A DNA stretch of 64,000 bases from assembly GCF_003415655.1 (NCBI RefSeq), contig NZ_QRHC01000006.1:62001-126000 (forward strand). Reading direction: 5' to 3'. The notes beneath the pieces are model-generated. The model worked only from the letters and a program-made list of their open reading frames with translations. It searched no databases and was not told the origin of the DNA. A program made the translations under genes and the position numbers. Positions 8,587 through 18,208 of the stretch are shown one piece after another (position 1 is the stretch's first letter; every line of letters starts with the position of its first letter). The DNA comes from Vibrio maerlii. GTDB taxonomy: Bacteria; Pseudomonadota; Gammaproteobacteria; Enterobacterales; Vibrionaceae.

Positions 8587-9828
8587 ATGACAAAAATAGC
8601 AATGCTAAGTACCGGTGAAGAGGTGTTACTGGGTGATATCGTCGATACCAATGCGTCTTGGTTATCTGCGGAGTTTTATCAACAAGGTTATGCATTAAAT
8701 AAACGTTCTACAGTTGGTGATAAATTAAGCTCTCTAGTGGAAGAGATGCTGAGCCTGAGTTTCAACCATGACGTAGTGATTGTGAACGGCGGACTAGGCC
8801 CTACGAGTGATGACATTACCGCCGAAGCTGCTGCTGTACTGTTGGAACAAGAACTTGTGCTTTTTGAGCAATGGTTAGAAGTGTTAGAAGAACGCTACAA
8901 AGCTTCGGGTAAAATCATGCCAGAAAGCAATGTTAAACAAGCGATGCTGCCAGAGAGTTCGGTTTTGATTGATAACCCAATTGGGACAGCCTGTGGATTT
9001 ATGTTGGAGATCAACGATGCTCGCGTCTATTTCACACCAGGCGTGCCGAGCGAATTTAAGTTGATGGTCAGTCAGCAGATCCTGCCGGATGTGAAAGAGC
9101 ATTTCCCAGTGAAGGACGAACCGTTGTGCAGCAGACTTTATACGTTTGGCCTCTCCGAATCAGGTATCTCGGATGTGTTGAATAAGTTCACTCTGCCCGA
9201 TGGGTTTGAGTTTGGATATCGCTCATACCTTCCATTTATTGAAATTAAGCTATTTGGACCAAAGTCGGCAAATGATGAGCGTTTGCAGCTAATGAAGTTG
9301 ATCTATCAGCACTTGCAGCAAAATGTAGTCAGTATTGATAAGCCTATGCTTGAACATGTGGTCAATTTGGTTGAACAATCTAAAACGACCATTGCCGTTG
9401 CCGAGCAATCTACAGGTGGTTGGCTCACCTCTTGGCTGCATAGCAACGAATCGCTAGAACCTTATTTCCAACAGTCTTGGTTTTTAAGCCATACGCTCGA
9501 TAATTCTTTAAAAGAGAAAGATACCCTAGCTTCAGCATTTGCTTTGGCGGGTGCAACTCGCGAGAAGTGCAGTGTAGAGATCGCTGTCGTGACTGGGCAA
9601 TGCGAGAACAATCAGTTCAGTGTTGCCATCTCAACCTCAAAAGGAGAGTGGGGCAGAGTGATGGAGTTCTCTCGTCAATATTCGCGTGAAAATCAACGCA
9701 TGCTCATTTCTACTCTAGTTGTCGATATGATGCGTCGTTATCTGGAAGGTAAGGCCGTGTTTGCAGAGTATTCTTCATTGAAGAGTATTCGTGACATGCA
9801 TATTCCGGTAACAAGTTTGGTTGACTAG
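8587..9828 (+). CDS. CinA-family protein with degenerate amidase domain
   Basis: A 413-residue two-domain protein. Residues 1-170 form a MoaB/Mog-like (COG1058) domain with IAMLSTGEEVLLGDIVDTNA, VIVNGGLGPTSDDITAEA and FTPGVPSEFKLM, all well conserved; this domain in CinA has ADP-ribose/NAD-related pyrophosphatase activity. The C-terminal domain (from about 255) corresponds to the PncC nicotinamide-nucleotide amidase, but the normal ESCTGG motif reads EQSTGG and the usual GIAGPGG segment is missing, so the amidase is probably inactive. GAGGT lies 7 nt before the ATG. It is monocistronic and converges on yfaE with a shared terminator. I assign no cinA symbol because of the degeneracy. Confidence 0.85.
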   Translation: MTKIAMLSTGEEVLLGDIVDTNASWLSAEFYQQGYALNKRSTVGDKLSSLVEEMLSLSFNHDVVIVNGGLGPTSDDITAEAAAVLLEQELVLFEQWLEVLEERYKASGKIMPESNVKQAMLPESSVLIDNPIGTACGFMLEINDARVYFTPGVPSEFKLMVSQQILPDVKEHFPVKDEPLCSRLYTFGLSESGISDVLNKFTLPDGFEFGYRSYLPFIEIKLFGPKSANDERLQLMKLIYQHLQQNVVSIDKPMLEHVVNLVEQSKTTIAVAEQSTGGWLTSWLHSNESLEPYFQQSWFLSHTLDNSLKEKDTLASAFALAGATREKCSVEIAVVTGQCENNQFSVAISTSKGEWGRVMEFSRQYSRENQRMLISTLVVDMMRRYLEGKAVFAEYSSLKSIRDMHIPVTSLVD

Positions 9829-9855
9829 AGTTATGAGCCTGAAATAACCATAAAA

Positions 9856-9881
9856 AAAACCAGCGAACAATCGCTGGTTTT
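9856..9881. terminator. Bidirectional terminator between CinA-like gene and yfaE
   Basis: AAAACCAGCGA and TCGCTGGTTTT form a perfect 11-bp stem with loop ACAA, with A-rich and T-rich flanks. It lies between convergent genes and can end transcripts from both sides. Confidence 0.9.
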
Positions 9882-9904
9882 GAGTCTAGATTGTGAGTTC
9901 TTGC

Positions 9905-10183
9905 TTAAGCTCGGCGCTGTTTCAATGAATATTGAACCTTATCGATTTCTATATCGGTTTTCGCTTTGCTGATGCAAGGTAAGATCTCATCTGGCTGAGT
10001 GTATGCCATAGCAAAACCAACAGTCTCGGTCTCTCCTGAGATAAGCTTACAGCGACAAGCGCCGCAATGCCCATCCCGGCAGTGATATTCTGCCTCAAGA
10101 CCATTTGTCTCCATCGCATCCAAAATCGTCTGAGATGGGTTAGTGACGATCGTCACTTGACCGTTGATTTTTACTTGGCTCAT
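9905..10183 (-). CDS. yfaE: 2Fe-2S ferredoxin maintaining NrdB diferric-tyrosyl cofactor
   Basis: A 92-residue plant-type ferredoxin. The cluster ligands are visible as HCRDGHCGACRC (C-x4-C-x2-C) around residues 34-43 and a distal ILPCIS cysteine. In Escherichia coli YfaE delivers electrons for assembly and repair of the ribonucleotide reductase R2 cofactor, and it likewise follows nrdB. The ATG overlaps the nrdB stop by one base (TAATG), so the genes are translationally coupled. It is the last gene of the nrdA-nrdB-yfaE operon. Confidence 0.93.
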   Translation of the reverse strand: MSQVKINGQVTIVTNPSQTILDAMETNGLEAEYHCRDGHCGACRCKLISGETETVGFAMAYTQPDEILPCISKAKTDIEIDKVQYSLKQRRA

Positions 10184-11316
10184 TACAGCTCGAATCCTTC
10201 GAAGTCGTCTGCGTTTACTTCGTTGTCAATCTGGCCAACTAGGTAAGAGCTGATTTCCGCTTCCTGTGGTGCAACCTGTACGTTATCAGAAGACAACCAA
10301 GCGTTGATCCATGGGATTGGGTTCGACGTTGCTTCTGGGTAAGCCATTCCTAAGCCAACCGCTTGCATACGGATGTTAGTGATGTATTCAACATACTGAC
10401 AAAGGATGTCTTTGTTCAGGCCGATCATTGAACCGTCTTTGAATAGGTATTCTGCCCACTCTTTCTCTTGCTCAGCGGCCGCTTTGAATAGGTCGAAACA
10501 CTCTTGTTTACACTCTTCCGCGATTTGCATAAAGCTAAAGTCATCTTGACCGTTGCGCAGTAAGTTGATCATGTGTTGAGTGCCGGTAAGGTGTAGCGCT
10601 TCATCACGAGCGATCAGCTTGATGATCTTTGCGTTACCTTCCATCAGCTCGCGTTCGGCGAAAGCAAATGAACAAGCAAAGCTCACGTAGAAGCGGATTG
10701 CCTCCAATGCGTTCACTGACATCAAACACACGTAGAGTTTTTTCTTCAGTTCGTACAAGCTTACCTTGATTGTCTCGCCATTGACTTCGTGTGACCCCTC
10801 GCCGTAGCGGTGGTAATCGTTTGTCAGCTTGATCAGGTCATCGTAGTAGTGTGCGATATCTTTTGCACGCTTTAAGATGTGCTCGTTTTCTACGATGTCG
10901 TCAAACACGATTGCAGGGTCGTTCACGATGTTACGAATGATGTGCGTGTATGAACGTGAGTGGATCGTTTCTGAGAAAGACCACGTTTCAATCCATGTCT
11001 CGACTTCTGGAAGAGAAACCAGTGGAAGCAGCGCAACGTTCGGGCTACGGCCTTGGATTGAGTCCAGCAGCGTTTGGTATTTTAGGTTTGAGATGAAAAT
11101 GTGTTTTTCATGCTCAGGCAGCTTGTTGTAGTCGATACGGTCACTAGAAACATCGACCTCTTCTGGACGCCAGAAGAACGACAGTTGTTTCTCGATCAGT
11201 TTTTCGAAGATCTCAAATTTTTGTTGGTCGTAACGAGCAACATTGACTGGTTGACCTAGGAACATTGGTTCCTTGAGTTGGTCGTTCTTTGTTTGAGTAA
11301 AAGTACTGTATGCCAT
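10183..11316 (-). CDS. nrdB: Class Ia ribonucleotide reductase, beta (R2) subunit
   Basis: A 377-residue R2 subunit that houses the diiron-tyrosyl radical used for deoxyribonucleotide synthesis. Diagnostic segments are [10 protein letters not shown] near residue 50, the SETIHSRSY block carrying the E-x2-H-x3-Y arrangement of iron ligands and the radical tyrosine, the [10 protein letters not shown] segment and [12 protein letters not shown] with the late E/H ligands. The acidic C-terminal tail ([11 protein letters not shown]) is the usual R1-binding peptide. It lies 215 bp after nrdA and is coupled to yfaE. Length matches the family. Confidence 0.97.
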   Translation of the reverse strand: MAYSTFTQTKNDQLKEPMFLGQPVNVARYDQQKFEIFEKLIEKQLSFFWRPEEVDVSSDRIDYNKLPEHEKHIFISNLKYQTLLDSIQGRSPNVALLPLVSLPEVETWIETWSFSETIHSRSYTHIIRNIVNDPAIVFDDIVENEHILKRAKDIAHYYDDLIKLTNDYHRYGEGSHEVNGETIKVSLYELKKKLYVCLMSVNALEAIRFYVSFACSFAFAERELMEGNAKIIKLIARDEALHLTGTQHMINLLRNGQDDFSFMQIAEECKQECFDLFKAAAEQEKEWAEYLFKDGSMIGLNKDILCQYVEYITNIRMQAVGLGMAYPEATSNPIPWINAWLSSDNVQVAPQEAEISSYLVGQIDNEVNADDFEGFEL

Positions 11317-11531
11317 GATACCTTAATTCCTTTTATACTCTTCATTCTAGAAATCTCAGCGTCGTTGACTGCATCAATTCGCCCTAATCAAATAATGGAC
11401 TATGTTCAGAGGGCCGAATTGTCTTGTCGCCTAGCTGAGACTCCTATTATTTTGAGTATCGCCTTCTTAGTTACCTGCAACTGCAAAGGCTGATTAATTA
11501 CATCTAGTTACGTTGAGCGTTAACTAGGTGA

Positions 11532-13814
11532 TTAAATTTTACAACCGCCACCTGCGCAATCGTCATCTTGTGCTTGTACAGACTCGCCTTGCTCATCTTT
11601 CGCACCGTCACGGGTGTTGTGGTAGTACAGCGTCTTAACACCGAACTTGTATGCTGTGAGTAGGTCTTGAAGAAGCTTCTTCATAGGTACTTTACCTGAC
11701 TCGTATACGCTTGGATCATAGTTTGTGTTTGCTGAAATCGCTTGGTCAACAAACTTTTGCATGATGCCCACTAGGTGCAGGTAACCGTCGTTAGAACCGA
11801 TATCCCACAGTAGTTCGTAGTTATCTTTCAGGTTTGCGTAGTCTGGAACCACTTGCTTCAAGATGCCGTCTTTCGATGCTTTAACCGATACATAGCCACG
11901 TGGTGGCTCAATGCCGTTGGTTGCATTCGAGATTTGAGACGATGTCTCAGAAGGCATTAGTGCCGTTAGTGTAGAGTTACGCAGGCCGTGCTCTACAATC
12001 TCGCTGCGTAGAGCATCCCAGTCGTAGTGCAGTGGTTCTTCACAAACAAGGTCGATATCTTTCTTGTACGTGTCGATTGGCAGTAGGCCTTTCGCGTAGT
12101 TAGTTTCATCGAAAGAAGGACACTTGCCTTGCTCTTTCGCTAGACCCACAGACGCTTTCAATAGGTAGTATTGAATCGCTTCAAAAGTACGGTGAGTAAG
12201 ACCGTTAGCGCTGCCGTCAGAGTACTTAACACCGTTCTTTGCTAGGTAGTATGCGTAGTTGATAACACCAACACCTAGAGTACGACGGTTCATTGTTGAC
12301 TTGTACGCGGCTGGCAGTGGGTAATCTTGGTAATCAAGTAGTGCATCCAGTGCACGAACCACTAGCTCAGACAGCTCTTCTAGGTCATCCAGAGAATCGA
12401 TAGCGCCCAGGTTAAACGCAGATAGAGTACATAGCGCGATTTCGCCAGAGTCGTCTTCAACGTTCTTCAGTGGCTTGGTTGGCAGTGCGATCTCCAAACA
12501 TAGGTTTGATTGACGAACTGGCGCAACTTTAGAATCGAATGGGCTGTGTGTATTACAGTGATCCACGTTCTGGATGTAGATACGACCCGTCGAAGCGCGC
12601 TCTTGCATCAGTAGCGAGAATAGCTCTACAGCACGAACCGTTTCTTTCTTGATTGACGGATCGTTTTCGTATTGAACGTAGAGTGCTTCGAACTTCTCTT
12701 GGTCTTCGAAGAATGCATCGTATAGACCCGGTACGTCAGATGGTGAGAACAAAGTAATGTTGCCACCTTCTACAAGACGTTGGTACATCAGCTTGTTCAG
12801 CTGTACACCGTAATCCATGTGACGAACACGGTTTTCTTCAACACCACGGTTGTTCTTAAGAACCATCAATGACTGAACTTCGCCGTGCCATAGTGGGTAG
12901 AATACCGTTGCTGCGCCACCACGAACACCACCTTGAGAACAACATTTTACCGCTGTCTGGAAGTATTTGTAGAATGGGATACAACCCGTGTGGAATGCTT
13001 CACCGCCACGAATTTCAGAACCTAGAGCACGAATGCGACCTGCGTTGATACCGATACCCGCACGTTGAGAAACGTAACGAACGATAGAGCTTGCTGTCGC
13101 ATTGATAGAATCAAGGCTGTCGCCACACTCAATCAGTACACATGAGCTGAACTGACGAGTAGGAGTACGTACACCCGACATGATAGGCGTAGGTAGAGAA
13201 ATCTTGAACTGAGATGCTGCATCGTAGAAGCGCTTAATGTAATCAAGGCGCGTCTCTTTTGGATACTTAGCGAATAGGCATGCAGCAACCAGAATGTACA
13301 AGAACTGAGCACTTTCGTAGATCTCTTTCGTTACACGGTTCTGAACGAAGTATTTACCTTCAAGTTGCTTCACCGCGCCGTATGAGAAGTCTAGGTCACG
13401 CTTGTGGTCGATAAAGCCATCTAATAGGTCAAATTCTTCTTTGGTGTAATCTTCAAGAAGGTGCTGATCGTACTTGCCCATATCAACAAGTTTAGCCACG
13501 TGATCGAATAGTGCCGGTGGCTCATATTGACCGTAAGCTTTTTTACGAAGATGGAATACCGCTAGCCGAGCTGCTAGGTATTGGTAATCCGGTGTTTCTT
13601 CTGAGATAAGATCCGCTGCTGACTTGATAATCGTTTCATGGATATCAGTCGTCGTGATGCCTTCATAAAATTGGATGTGAGCTTTAAGCTCAACCTGAGA
13701 AACTGAGACGTTTTGAAGACCTTCGGCAGCCCACGTGATGACACGGTGGATTTTCTCTAGATCAATACTTTCTTTGCGCCCGTCACGCTTAGTGACAGTG
13801 AGTTGTTGGTTCAT
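11532..13814 (-). CDS. nrdA: Class Ia ribonucleotide reductase, alpha (R1) subunit
   Basis: A 760-residue catalytic subunit, one residue shorter than the E. coli protein. MNQQLTVTKRDGRKESIDLE opens an N-terminal ATP cone; SSCVLIECGDSLDSI holds an active-site cysteine; NLCLEIALPTKP with ALCTLSAFNLGAID covers the finger-loop region; the end CAGGGCKI supplies the C-terminal redox cysteine pair. The frame is open to 13925, but ATG 13814 matches the conserved N-terminus and has AGGGAAA upstream. The upstream region holds NrdR-like boxes and a perfect DnaA box, pointing to control by dNTP status and replication. The 215-bp gap to nrdB contains nothing recognisable. Confidence 0.97.
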   Translation of the reverse strand: MNQQLTVTKRDGRKESIDLEKIHRVITWAAEGLQNVSVSQVELKAHIQFYEGITTTDIHETIIKSAADLISEETPDYQYLAARLAVFHLRKKAYGQYEPPALFDHVAKLVDMGKYDQHLLEDYTKEEFDLLDGFIDHKRDLDFSYGAVKQLEGKYFVQNRVTKEIYESAQFLYILVAACLFAKYPKETRLDYIKRFYDAASQFKISLPTPIMSGVRTPTRQFSSCVLIECGDSLDSINATASSIVRYVSQRAGIGINAGRIRALGSEIRGGEAFHTGCIPFYKYFQTAVKCCSQGGVRGGAATVFYPLWHGEVQSLMVLKNNRGVEENRVRHMDYGVQLNKLMYQRLVEGGNITLFSPSDVPGLYDAFFEDQEKFEALYVQYENDPSIKKETVRAVELFSLLMQERASTGRIYIQNVDHCNTHSPFDSKVAPVRQSNLCLEIALPTKPLKNVEDDSGEIALCTLSAFNLGAIDSLDDLEELSELVVRALDALLDYQDYPLPAAYKSTMNRRTLGVGVINYAYYLAKNGVKYSDGSANGLTHRTFEAIQYYLLKASVGLAKEQGKCPSFDETNYAKGLLPIDTYKKDIDLVCEEPLHYDWDALRSEIVEHGLRNSTLTALMPSETSSQISNATNGIEPPRGYVSVKASKDGILKQVVPDYANLKDNYELLWDIGSNDGYLHLVGIMQKFVDQAISANTNYDPSVYESGKVPMKKLLQDLLTAYKFGVKTLYYHNTRDGAKDEQGESVQAQDDDCAGGGCKI

Positions 13815-13900
13815 TCTGTTTGATTTCCCTAACAAAGCTGGGTAAAGCCGCATTTTGGTGTAATTTTTGTAAATCGTACGCTGGCTTTGTGATCCAAGTC

Positions 13901-13937
13901 GACCTATATCTAGGAGGGTAAACACTACATATAGGGG
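13901..13937 (-). promoter_or_regulatory. Tandem NrdR-like boxes upstream of nrdA
   Basis: Two 16-bp sites resemble the NrdR consensus ACACTATATATAGTGT: GACCTATATCTAGGAG at 13901-13916 and ACACTACATATAGGGG at 13922-13937. They start 21 bp apart, an integral two helical turns, as expected for cooperative binding. They lie 87-123 bp upstream of the nrdA start. The assignment rests on consensus match and position. Confidence 0.65.
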
Positions 13938-14006
13938 TGCTTTACATTTCGGATTACAAGATAGTGGTTAGACCGCACTTTTTCAAGTTTACGAATTGTG
14001 CCTACT

Positions 14007-14015
14007 TGTGGATAA
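14007..14015 (-). promoter_or_regulatory. Perfect DnaA box upstream of nrdA
   Basis: TGTGGATAA on the plus strand is the exact reverse complement of the strong DnaA box TTATCCACA. It lies about 190 bp upstream of the nrdA start. E. coli nrdAB is also DnaA-regulated through promoter boxes, so a regulatory role is likely. The rest of 14016-14341 is AT-rich and holds no gene I can support. Confidence 0.7.
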
Positions 14016-14341
14016 CCGTTGGAAAGAAAAAAATCAGTTAGTGTTTACTTACTGATGGCAATAGTTGCGAATTGATTGTAAGAAATATCGGCTTTGAGAT
14101 CGGTTTAGATTTAACCGCAGCGAAAAATATTTTTCTTGATCTTTGACAAAAATTTACCTGAAAAATTGGCAGTTCAAAAATTGAATCAAGCGCACAGTTA
14201 CAGCACAAAAATCGGTGTAAAAGTGTGCTTGCTAACATTTTATTTACTTCTATAGACGTTCAATAACGTTCGGTTCGGAAGCTGACTATTCAGTTAATGA
14301 ATGTACTTATTTCATCTATCTTTTTTACCTGATAAACAAAA

Positions 14342-14370
14342 AGGCCAAGCACCGATAAGATACTTGGCCT
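14342..14370 (-). terminator. Terminator of ubiG
   Basis: AGGCCAAG and CTTGGCCT pair across a 13-nt loop. On the minus strand the stem is followed by a T-run, 59 bp downstream of the ubiG stop. Confidence 0.8.
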
Positions 14371-14429
14371 GGAAAACGAGTTGAGCGACTAGTGAGCGTT
14401 AACTTTGAATGAAATGACTCTAGCCAAGG

Positions 14430-15146
14430 TTACTTCGGTAGTTGAGTATGCACGATGTAGTTGACATCGACATTGCGACCAAGTTTGTACGTGTCGGTCA
14501 ACGGGTTGTAGTGCAGACCCGTGATACCAAGCTCTTGTAGTGGAGTAGCATCGATCATTTTCATCATCTCTGCTGGGCGGATGAACTTGTCGTGGTCGTG
14601 CGTTCCTTCAGGGACAATCTTAAGTAGTTTCTCGGCACCCACTATAGCAAATAGGTACGACTTGATGTTGCGGTTCAAGGTTGAGAAGAAAACTTGGCCA
14701 CCTGGCTTGACCAACTTAGCGCAGGCTGCAATCACGGATTGAGGGTCGGGTACATGCTCAAGCATTTCCATACACGTTACCACGTCGTAGCTGCCAGGGT
14801 GTTCTTCAGCGTGTTGCTCGATGGTGTTTTGAATGTAAGTCACATTCTTAGTCCCAGTTTCTAATGCATGCAACCTGGCGACCTCTAATGGCTCTTTGCC
14901 CATGTCTAGGCCAGTCACTTCTGCACCTTCACGTGCCATGCTCTCTGCTAAGATACCGCCGCCACAGCCAACATCTAGCGCCTTTTTACCAAATAGGCCA
15001 TTAGCCTGTGAAAGCACGTAGCCAAGACGCAGCGGGTTAATTTGATGAAGGGGTTTAAACTCACCCTCGAGATCCCACCAGCGAGAAGCCATGTCTTCGA
15101 ATTTCTTGATTTCTGCAGGGTCGACATTGTGTTGTGTATTGGACAT
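14430..15146 (-). CDS. ubiG: Ubiquinone biosynthesis O-methyltransferase
   Basis: A 238-residue SAM-dependent methyltransferase that performs both O-methylations of ubiquinone synthesis. The Rossmann motif I reads [13 protein letters not shown] (about residues 55-67), followed by [32 protein letters not shown] and [20 protein letters not shown], all hallmarks of UbiG. ATG 15146 ([20 protein letters not shown]) is preferred over a TTG at 15161. It is divergent from gyrA, an arrangement common in gammaproteobacteria. The 277-bp spacer must hold both promoters, though I could not assign -10/-35 elements with confidence. Confidence 0.96.
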   Translation of the reverse strand: MSNTQHNVDPAEIKKFEDMASRWWDLEGEFKPLHQINPLRLGYVLSQANGLFGKKALDVGCGGGILAESMAREGAEVTGLDMGKEPLEVARLHALETGTKNVTYIQNTIEQHAEEHPGSYDVVTCMEMLEHVPDPQSVIAACAKLVKPGGQVFFSTLNRNIKSYLFAIVGAEKLLKIVPEGTHDHDKFIRPAEMMKMIDATPLQELGITGLHYNPLTDTYKLGRNVDVNYIVHTQLPK

Positions 15147-15423
15147 AGTGCTTTTTCTCAATGGGTGCTTCTTGATTACAAAGTTTTCTGCATTATAACC
15201 AGTTCCTAATATGAGACAAACTAGACTTTTTCTGGCTGAAAATTAGCCGTTTATCAGGTGGATATGTATTGAACGTGCAATTTCTCATCAATTGATTCAC
15301 AACCAAGGTCACAACCTGATAAAAGGAGAGGGAAAGTGATGCCGTAAGGCTGGATTGTGTGTTATATTTTTCCGACTTATACGTATCGAAATAACGATCA
15401 AACTATAGAGGGACAATGGCTCT

Positions 15424-18045
15424 ATGAGCGATCTAGCTAAAGAGATCACGCCCGTAAACATTGAAGATGAGCTTCGAGGTTCATACCTAGACTACGCGAT
15501 GTCAGTTATCGTGGGTCGTGCTCTTCCAGATGTGCGTGACGGCCTAAAGCCAGTACACCGCCGCGTTCTATTCGCGATGAATGTACTTGGTAATGATTGG
15601 AACAAAGCATATAAAAAATCTGCCCGTGTGGTAGGTGATGTAATCGGTAAATATCACCCACATGGTGATAGTGCGGTGTACGACACAATCGTACGTATGG
15701 CTCAGCCATTTTCGCTTCGTTATATGCTGGTTGATGGACAAGGTAACTTTGGTTCCATCGATGGGGATTCAGCGGCGGCAATGCGTTACACCGAAGTACG
15801 CATGGCTAAAATTGCTCACGAGCTTTTGGCTGACCTCGACAAGGAAACGGTGGACTACGTACCAAACTATGATGGTACTGAGCAAATCCCAGCCGTTCTT
15901 CCAACAAAAATTCCTAACCTATTGGTAAACGGTTCCTCTGGTATCGCAGTAGGTATGGCGACAAACATTCCACCTCACAACCTTACTGAAGTTGTTGAGG
16001 GCTGTTTGGCGCTGATTAATAACGAAGACATCACTATCGATGAGCTCATGGACTACATCCCTGGTCCAGACTTCCCGACAGCTGCACTGATCAGTGGCCG
16101 TAAAGGCATTATCGATGCATATAAGACGGGTCGCGGTAAGGTTTACATGCGCTCAAAGGCGGATATCGAAGTAGAGAAGAACGGTAAAGAAACTATCGTT
16201 GTTACTGAGATCCCGTATCAAGTGAACAAAGCTCGCCTCATCGAGAAGATTGCAGAGCTTGTTAAAGATAAGAAAGTAGAAGGCATCAGTGCACTACGTG
16301 ACGAGTCTGATAAAGACGGTATGCGTATTGTTATTGAATGTAAGCGCGATGCAGTGGGCGAAGTGGTTCTAAACAACCTTTACGCTAACACTCAGCTTCA
16401 AACGACTTTCGGCATCAACATGGTTGCGCTAGACAATGGCCAGCCTAAGCTATTCAACCTAAAAGACATGTTGAAGTGCTTCGTTGATCACCGTCGTGAA
16501 GTTGTAACCCGTCGTACTATCTACGAACTAAGAAAAGCACGTGATCGTGCACACATCTTAGAAGCGCTATCTTTGGCTCTGGCTAACATTGATGAAGTTA
16601 TCGAGCTAATCAAGAATGCGCCAACGCCAGCTGAAGCAAAAGTTGGCCTAGTGTCTCGTGGTTGGGATCTGGGTGATGTTGCTTCTATGCTTGAGCGTGC
16701 AGGTACTGACGCAGCACGTCCAGATTGGCTAGAGCCAGAGTTTGGTATTCGTGACGGCAAGTACTACCTGACTGAAACACAAGCGCAAGCAATCCTTGAG
16801 CTTCGTCTACACCGTCTAACGGGCCTAGAGCACGAGAAGATCTTAGACGAATACAAAGCACTTCTTGATGAGATCGCTGAGTTAATGCATATCCTTGCAA
16901 GTACTGAGCGTCTAATGGAAGTGATCCGTGAAGAGCTAGAGCAAGTTCGTGACACCTATGGCGATGCTCGTCGTACTGAAATCACAGCGGCTAGCCATGA
17001 TATCGATCTTGAAGAGCTGATTGCTCAAGAAGACGTAGTGGTAACGCTATCTCACGAAGGTTACGTCAAGTACCAAATCCTAAGCGACTACGAAGCACAG
17101 CGCCGTGGTGGTAAAGGTAAGAGTGCAACGAAGATGAAAGATGAGGATTACATCGAGCGTCTACTTGTTGCGAATACTCACGATAATATCTTGTGTTTCT
17201 CTACGCGTGGTAAGACTTACCGCTTGAAGGTATACCAATTGCCTCTCGCGAGCCGTACCGCTCGTGGTAAGCCGATCGTTAACATTCTTCCTCTAGAAGA
17301 AGGCGAGCGTATTACGGCTATCCTACCTGTTTCTGAGTTCAGCGATGACAAGTTCATCTTCATGGCAACAGGTGACGGTACCGTTAAGAAGACGTCTCTG
17401 GATCAGTTTGCAAATGTTCGTGCAAACGGCCTGATTGCGCTTAACCTGCGCGACGACGATGAGCTAATCGGTGTAGACATTACTACAGGTGCAAGCGACA
17501 TCATGCTGTTCTCGAAAGAGGGTAAAGTAGTTCGCTTCAATGAAGATAAAGTACGTGCGATGGGTCGTACAGCGGCAGGTGTTCGCGGTATGAAACTAGC
17601 AGAAGCTGACCAAGTTGTTTCACTGATTGTTCCTTCTAACGAAGGTGACATCCTAACAGTGACGCAAAATGGTTACGGTAAGCGTACTGAGCTTGCAGAG
17701 TACCCAACTAAAGGTCGTGCAACTCAAGGTGTTGTCTCTATCAAAGTCTCTGAACGTAATGGCCCAGTAGTTGGCGCTATTCAGGTTGAAGAAGGCGATG
17801 AGATGATGATGATCACCGACGCAGGTACGTTGGTTCGTACTCGTGTAGCTGAAGTTAGCCAAGTCGGTCGTAACACTCAAGGTGTAACACTTATCCGTAC
17901 TGCTGAAGATGAAAATGTTGTTGGTCTGCAGCGTATCGAAGAAATTGAAGAAGCTGAAATCATCGACACTGAAGTAGCAGAAGGCGAAACAGCTGAAGCG
18001 CCAGCGGCGGATGACGCGGCAACAGAAGAGGGTGGCGAGGAGTAA
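15424..18045 (+). CDS. gyrA: DNA gyrase subunit A
   Basis: An 873-residue type IIA topoisomerase subunit that cuts and rejoins DNA to introduce negative supercoils. The catalytic tyrosine is in [10 protein letters not shown] (Tyr122 by E. coli numbering, to which the N-terminus aligns without gaps). The quinolone region reads [18 protein letters not shown], with Ser83 and Asp87 as in susceptible enzymes. The C-terminal pinwheel contains the GyrA-box ([10 protein letters not shown] near residue 560). A long acidic tail (rich in E, A and D) ends the protein, as in other vibrios. GAGGGA lies 10 nt before the ATG. Confidence 0.99.
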   Translation: MSDLAKEITPVNIEDELRGSYLDYAMSVIVGRALPDVRDGLKPVHRRVLFAMNVLGNDWNKAYKKSARVVGDVIGKYHPHGDSAVYDTIVRMAQPFSLRYMLVDGQGNFGSIDGDSAAAMRYTEVRMAKIAHELLADLDKETVDYVPNYDGTEQIPAVLPTKIPNLLVNGSSGIAVGMATNIPPHNLTEVVEGCLALINNEDITIDELMDYIPGPDFPTAALISGRKGIIDAYKTGRGKVYMRSKADIEVEKNGKETIVVTEIPYQVNKARLIEKIAELVKDKKVEGISALRDESDKDGMRIVIECKRDAVGEVVLNNLYANTQLQTTFGINMVALDNGQPKLFNLKDMLKCFVDHRREVVTRRTIYELRKARDRAHILEALSLALANIDEVIELIKNAPTPAEAKVGLVSRGWDLGDVASMLERAGTDAARPDWLEPEFGIRDGKYYLTETQAQAILELRLHRLTGLEHEKILDEYKALLDEIAELMHILASTERLMEVIREELEQVRDTYGDARRTEITAASHDIDLEELIAQEDVVVTLSHEGYVKYQILSDYEAQRRGGKGKSATKMKDEDYIERLLVANTHDNILCFSTRGKTYRLKVYQLPLASRTARGKPIVNILPLEEGERITAILPVSEFSDDKFIFMATGDGTVKKTSLDQFANVRANGLIALNLRDDDELIGVDITTGASDIMLFSKEGKVVRFNEDKVRAMGRTAAGVRGMKLAEADQVVSLIVPSNEGDILTVTQNGYGKRTELAEYPTKGRATQGVVSIKVSERNGPVVGAIQVEEGDEMMMITDAGTLVRTRVAEVSQVGRNTQGVTLIRTAEDENVVGLQRIEEIEEAEIIDTEVAEGETAEAPAADDAATEEGGEE

Positions 18046-18070
18046 TCTTCCCACTTCCAATCTGAATAAT

Positions 18071-18098
18071 AAAAGCCGAGCAGTAATGCTCGGCTTTT
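18071..18098 (+). terminator. gyrA rho-independent terminator
   Basis: AAAAGCCGAGCA and TGCTCGGCTTTT form a perfect 12-bp stem with loop GTAA followed by a T-run, 26 bp after the gyrA stop. Confidence 0.95.
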
Positions 18099-18208
18099 TT
18101 GTAGGGAGCGCTTACGCGTTCGACTCGCACTCATGAATCTAGGCTGATGTCTGAACTGGTTGTGATAAGGTGGCCAATCATTCTTTACCTTGCCACCCAA
18201 ATGTTACT

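Noticed and set aside
14038..14238. Minus-strand 66-codon frame in the nrdA-ubiG spacer
   Set aside because: It overlaps the AT-rich regulatory region, has no ribosome site and its composition is not protein-like.
15416..15427. Three-codon upstream ORF (ATGGCTCTATGA) overlapping the gyrA start
   Set aside because: The ribosome site is only two bases from its ATG, and it fits better with the gyrA ATG at 15424; probably chance.
15665..15690. Quinolone-resistance change in gyrA
   Set aside because: Ser83 and Asp87 are the susceptible forms, so nothing unusual is present.
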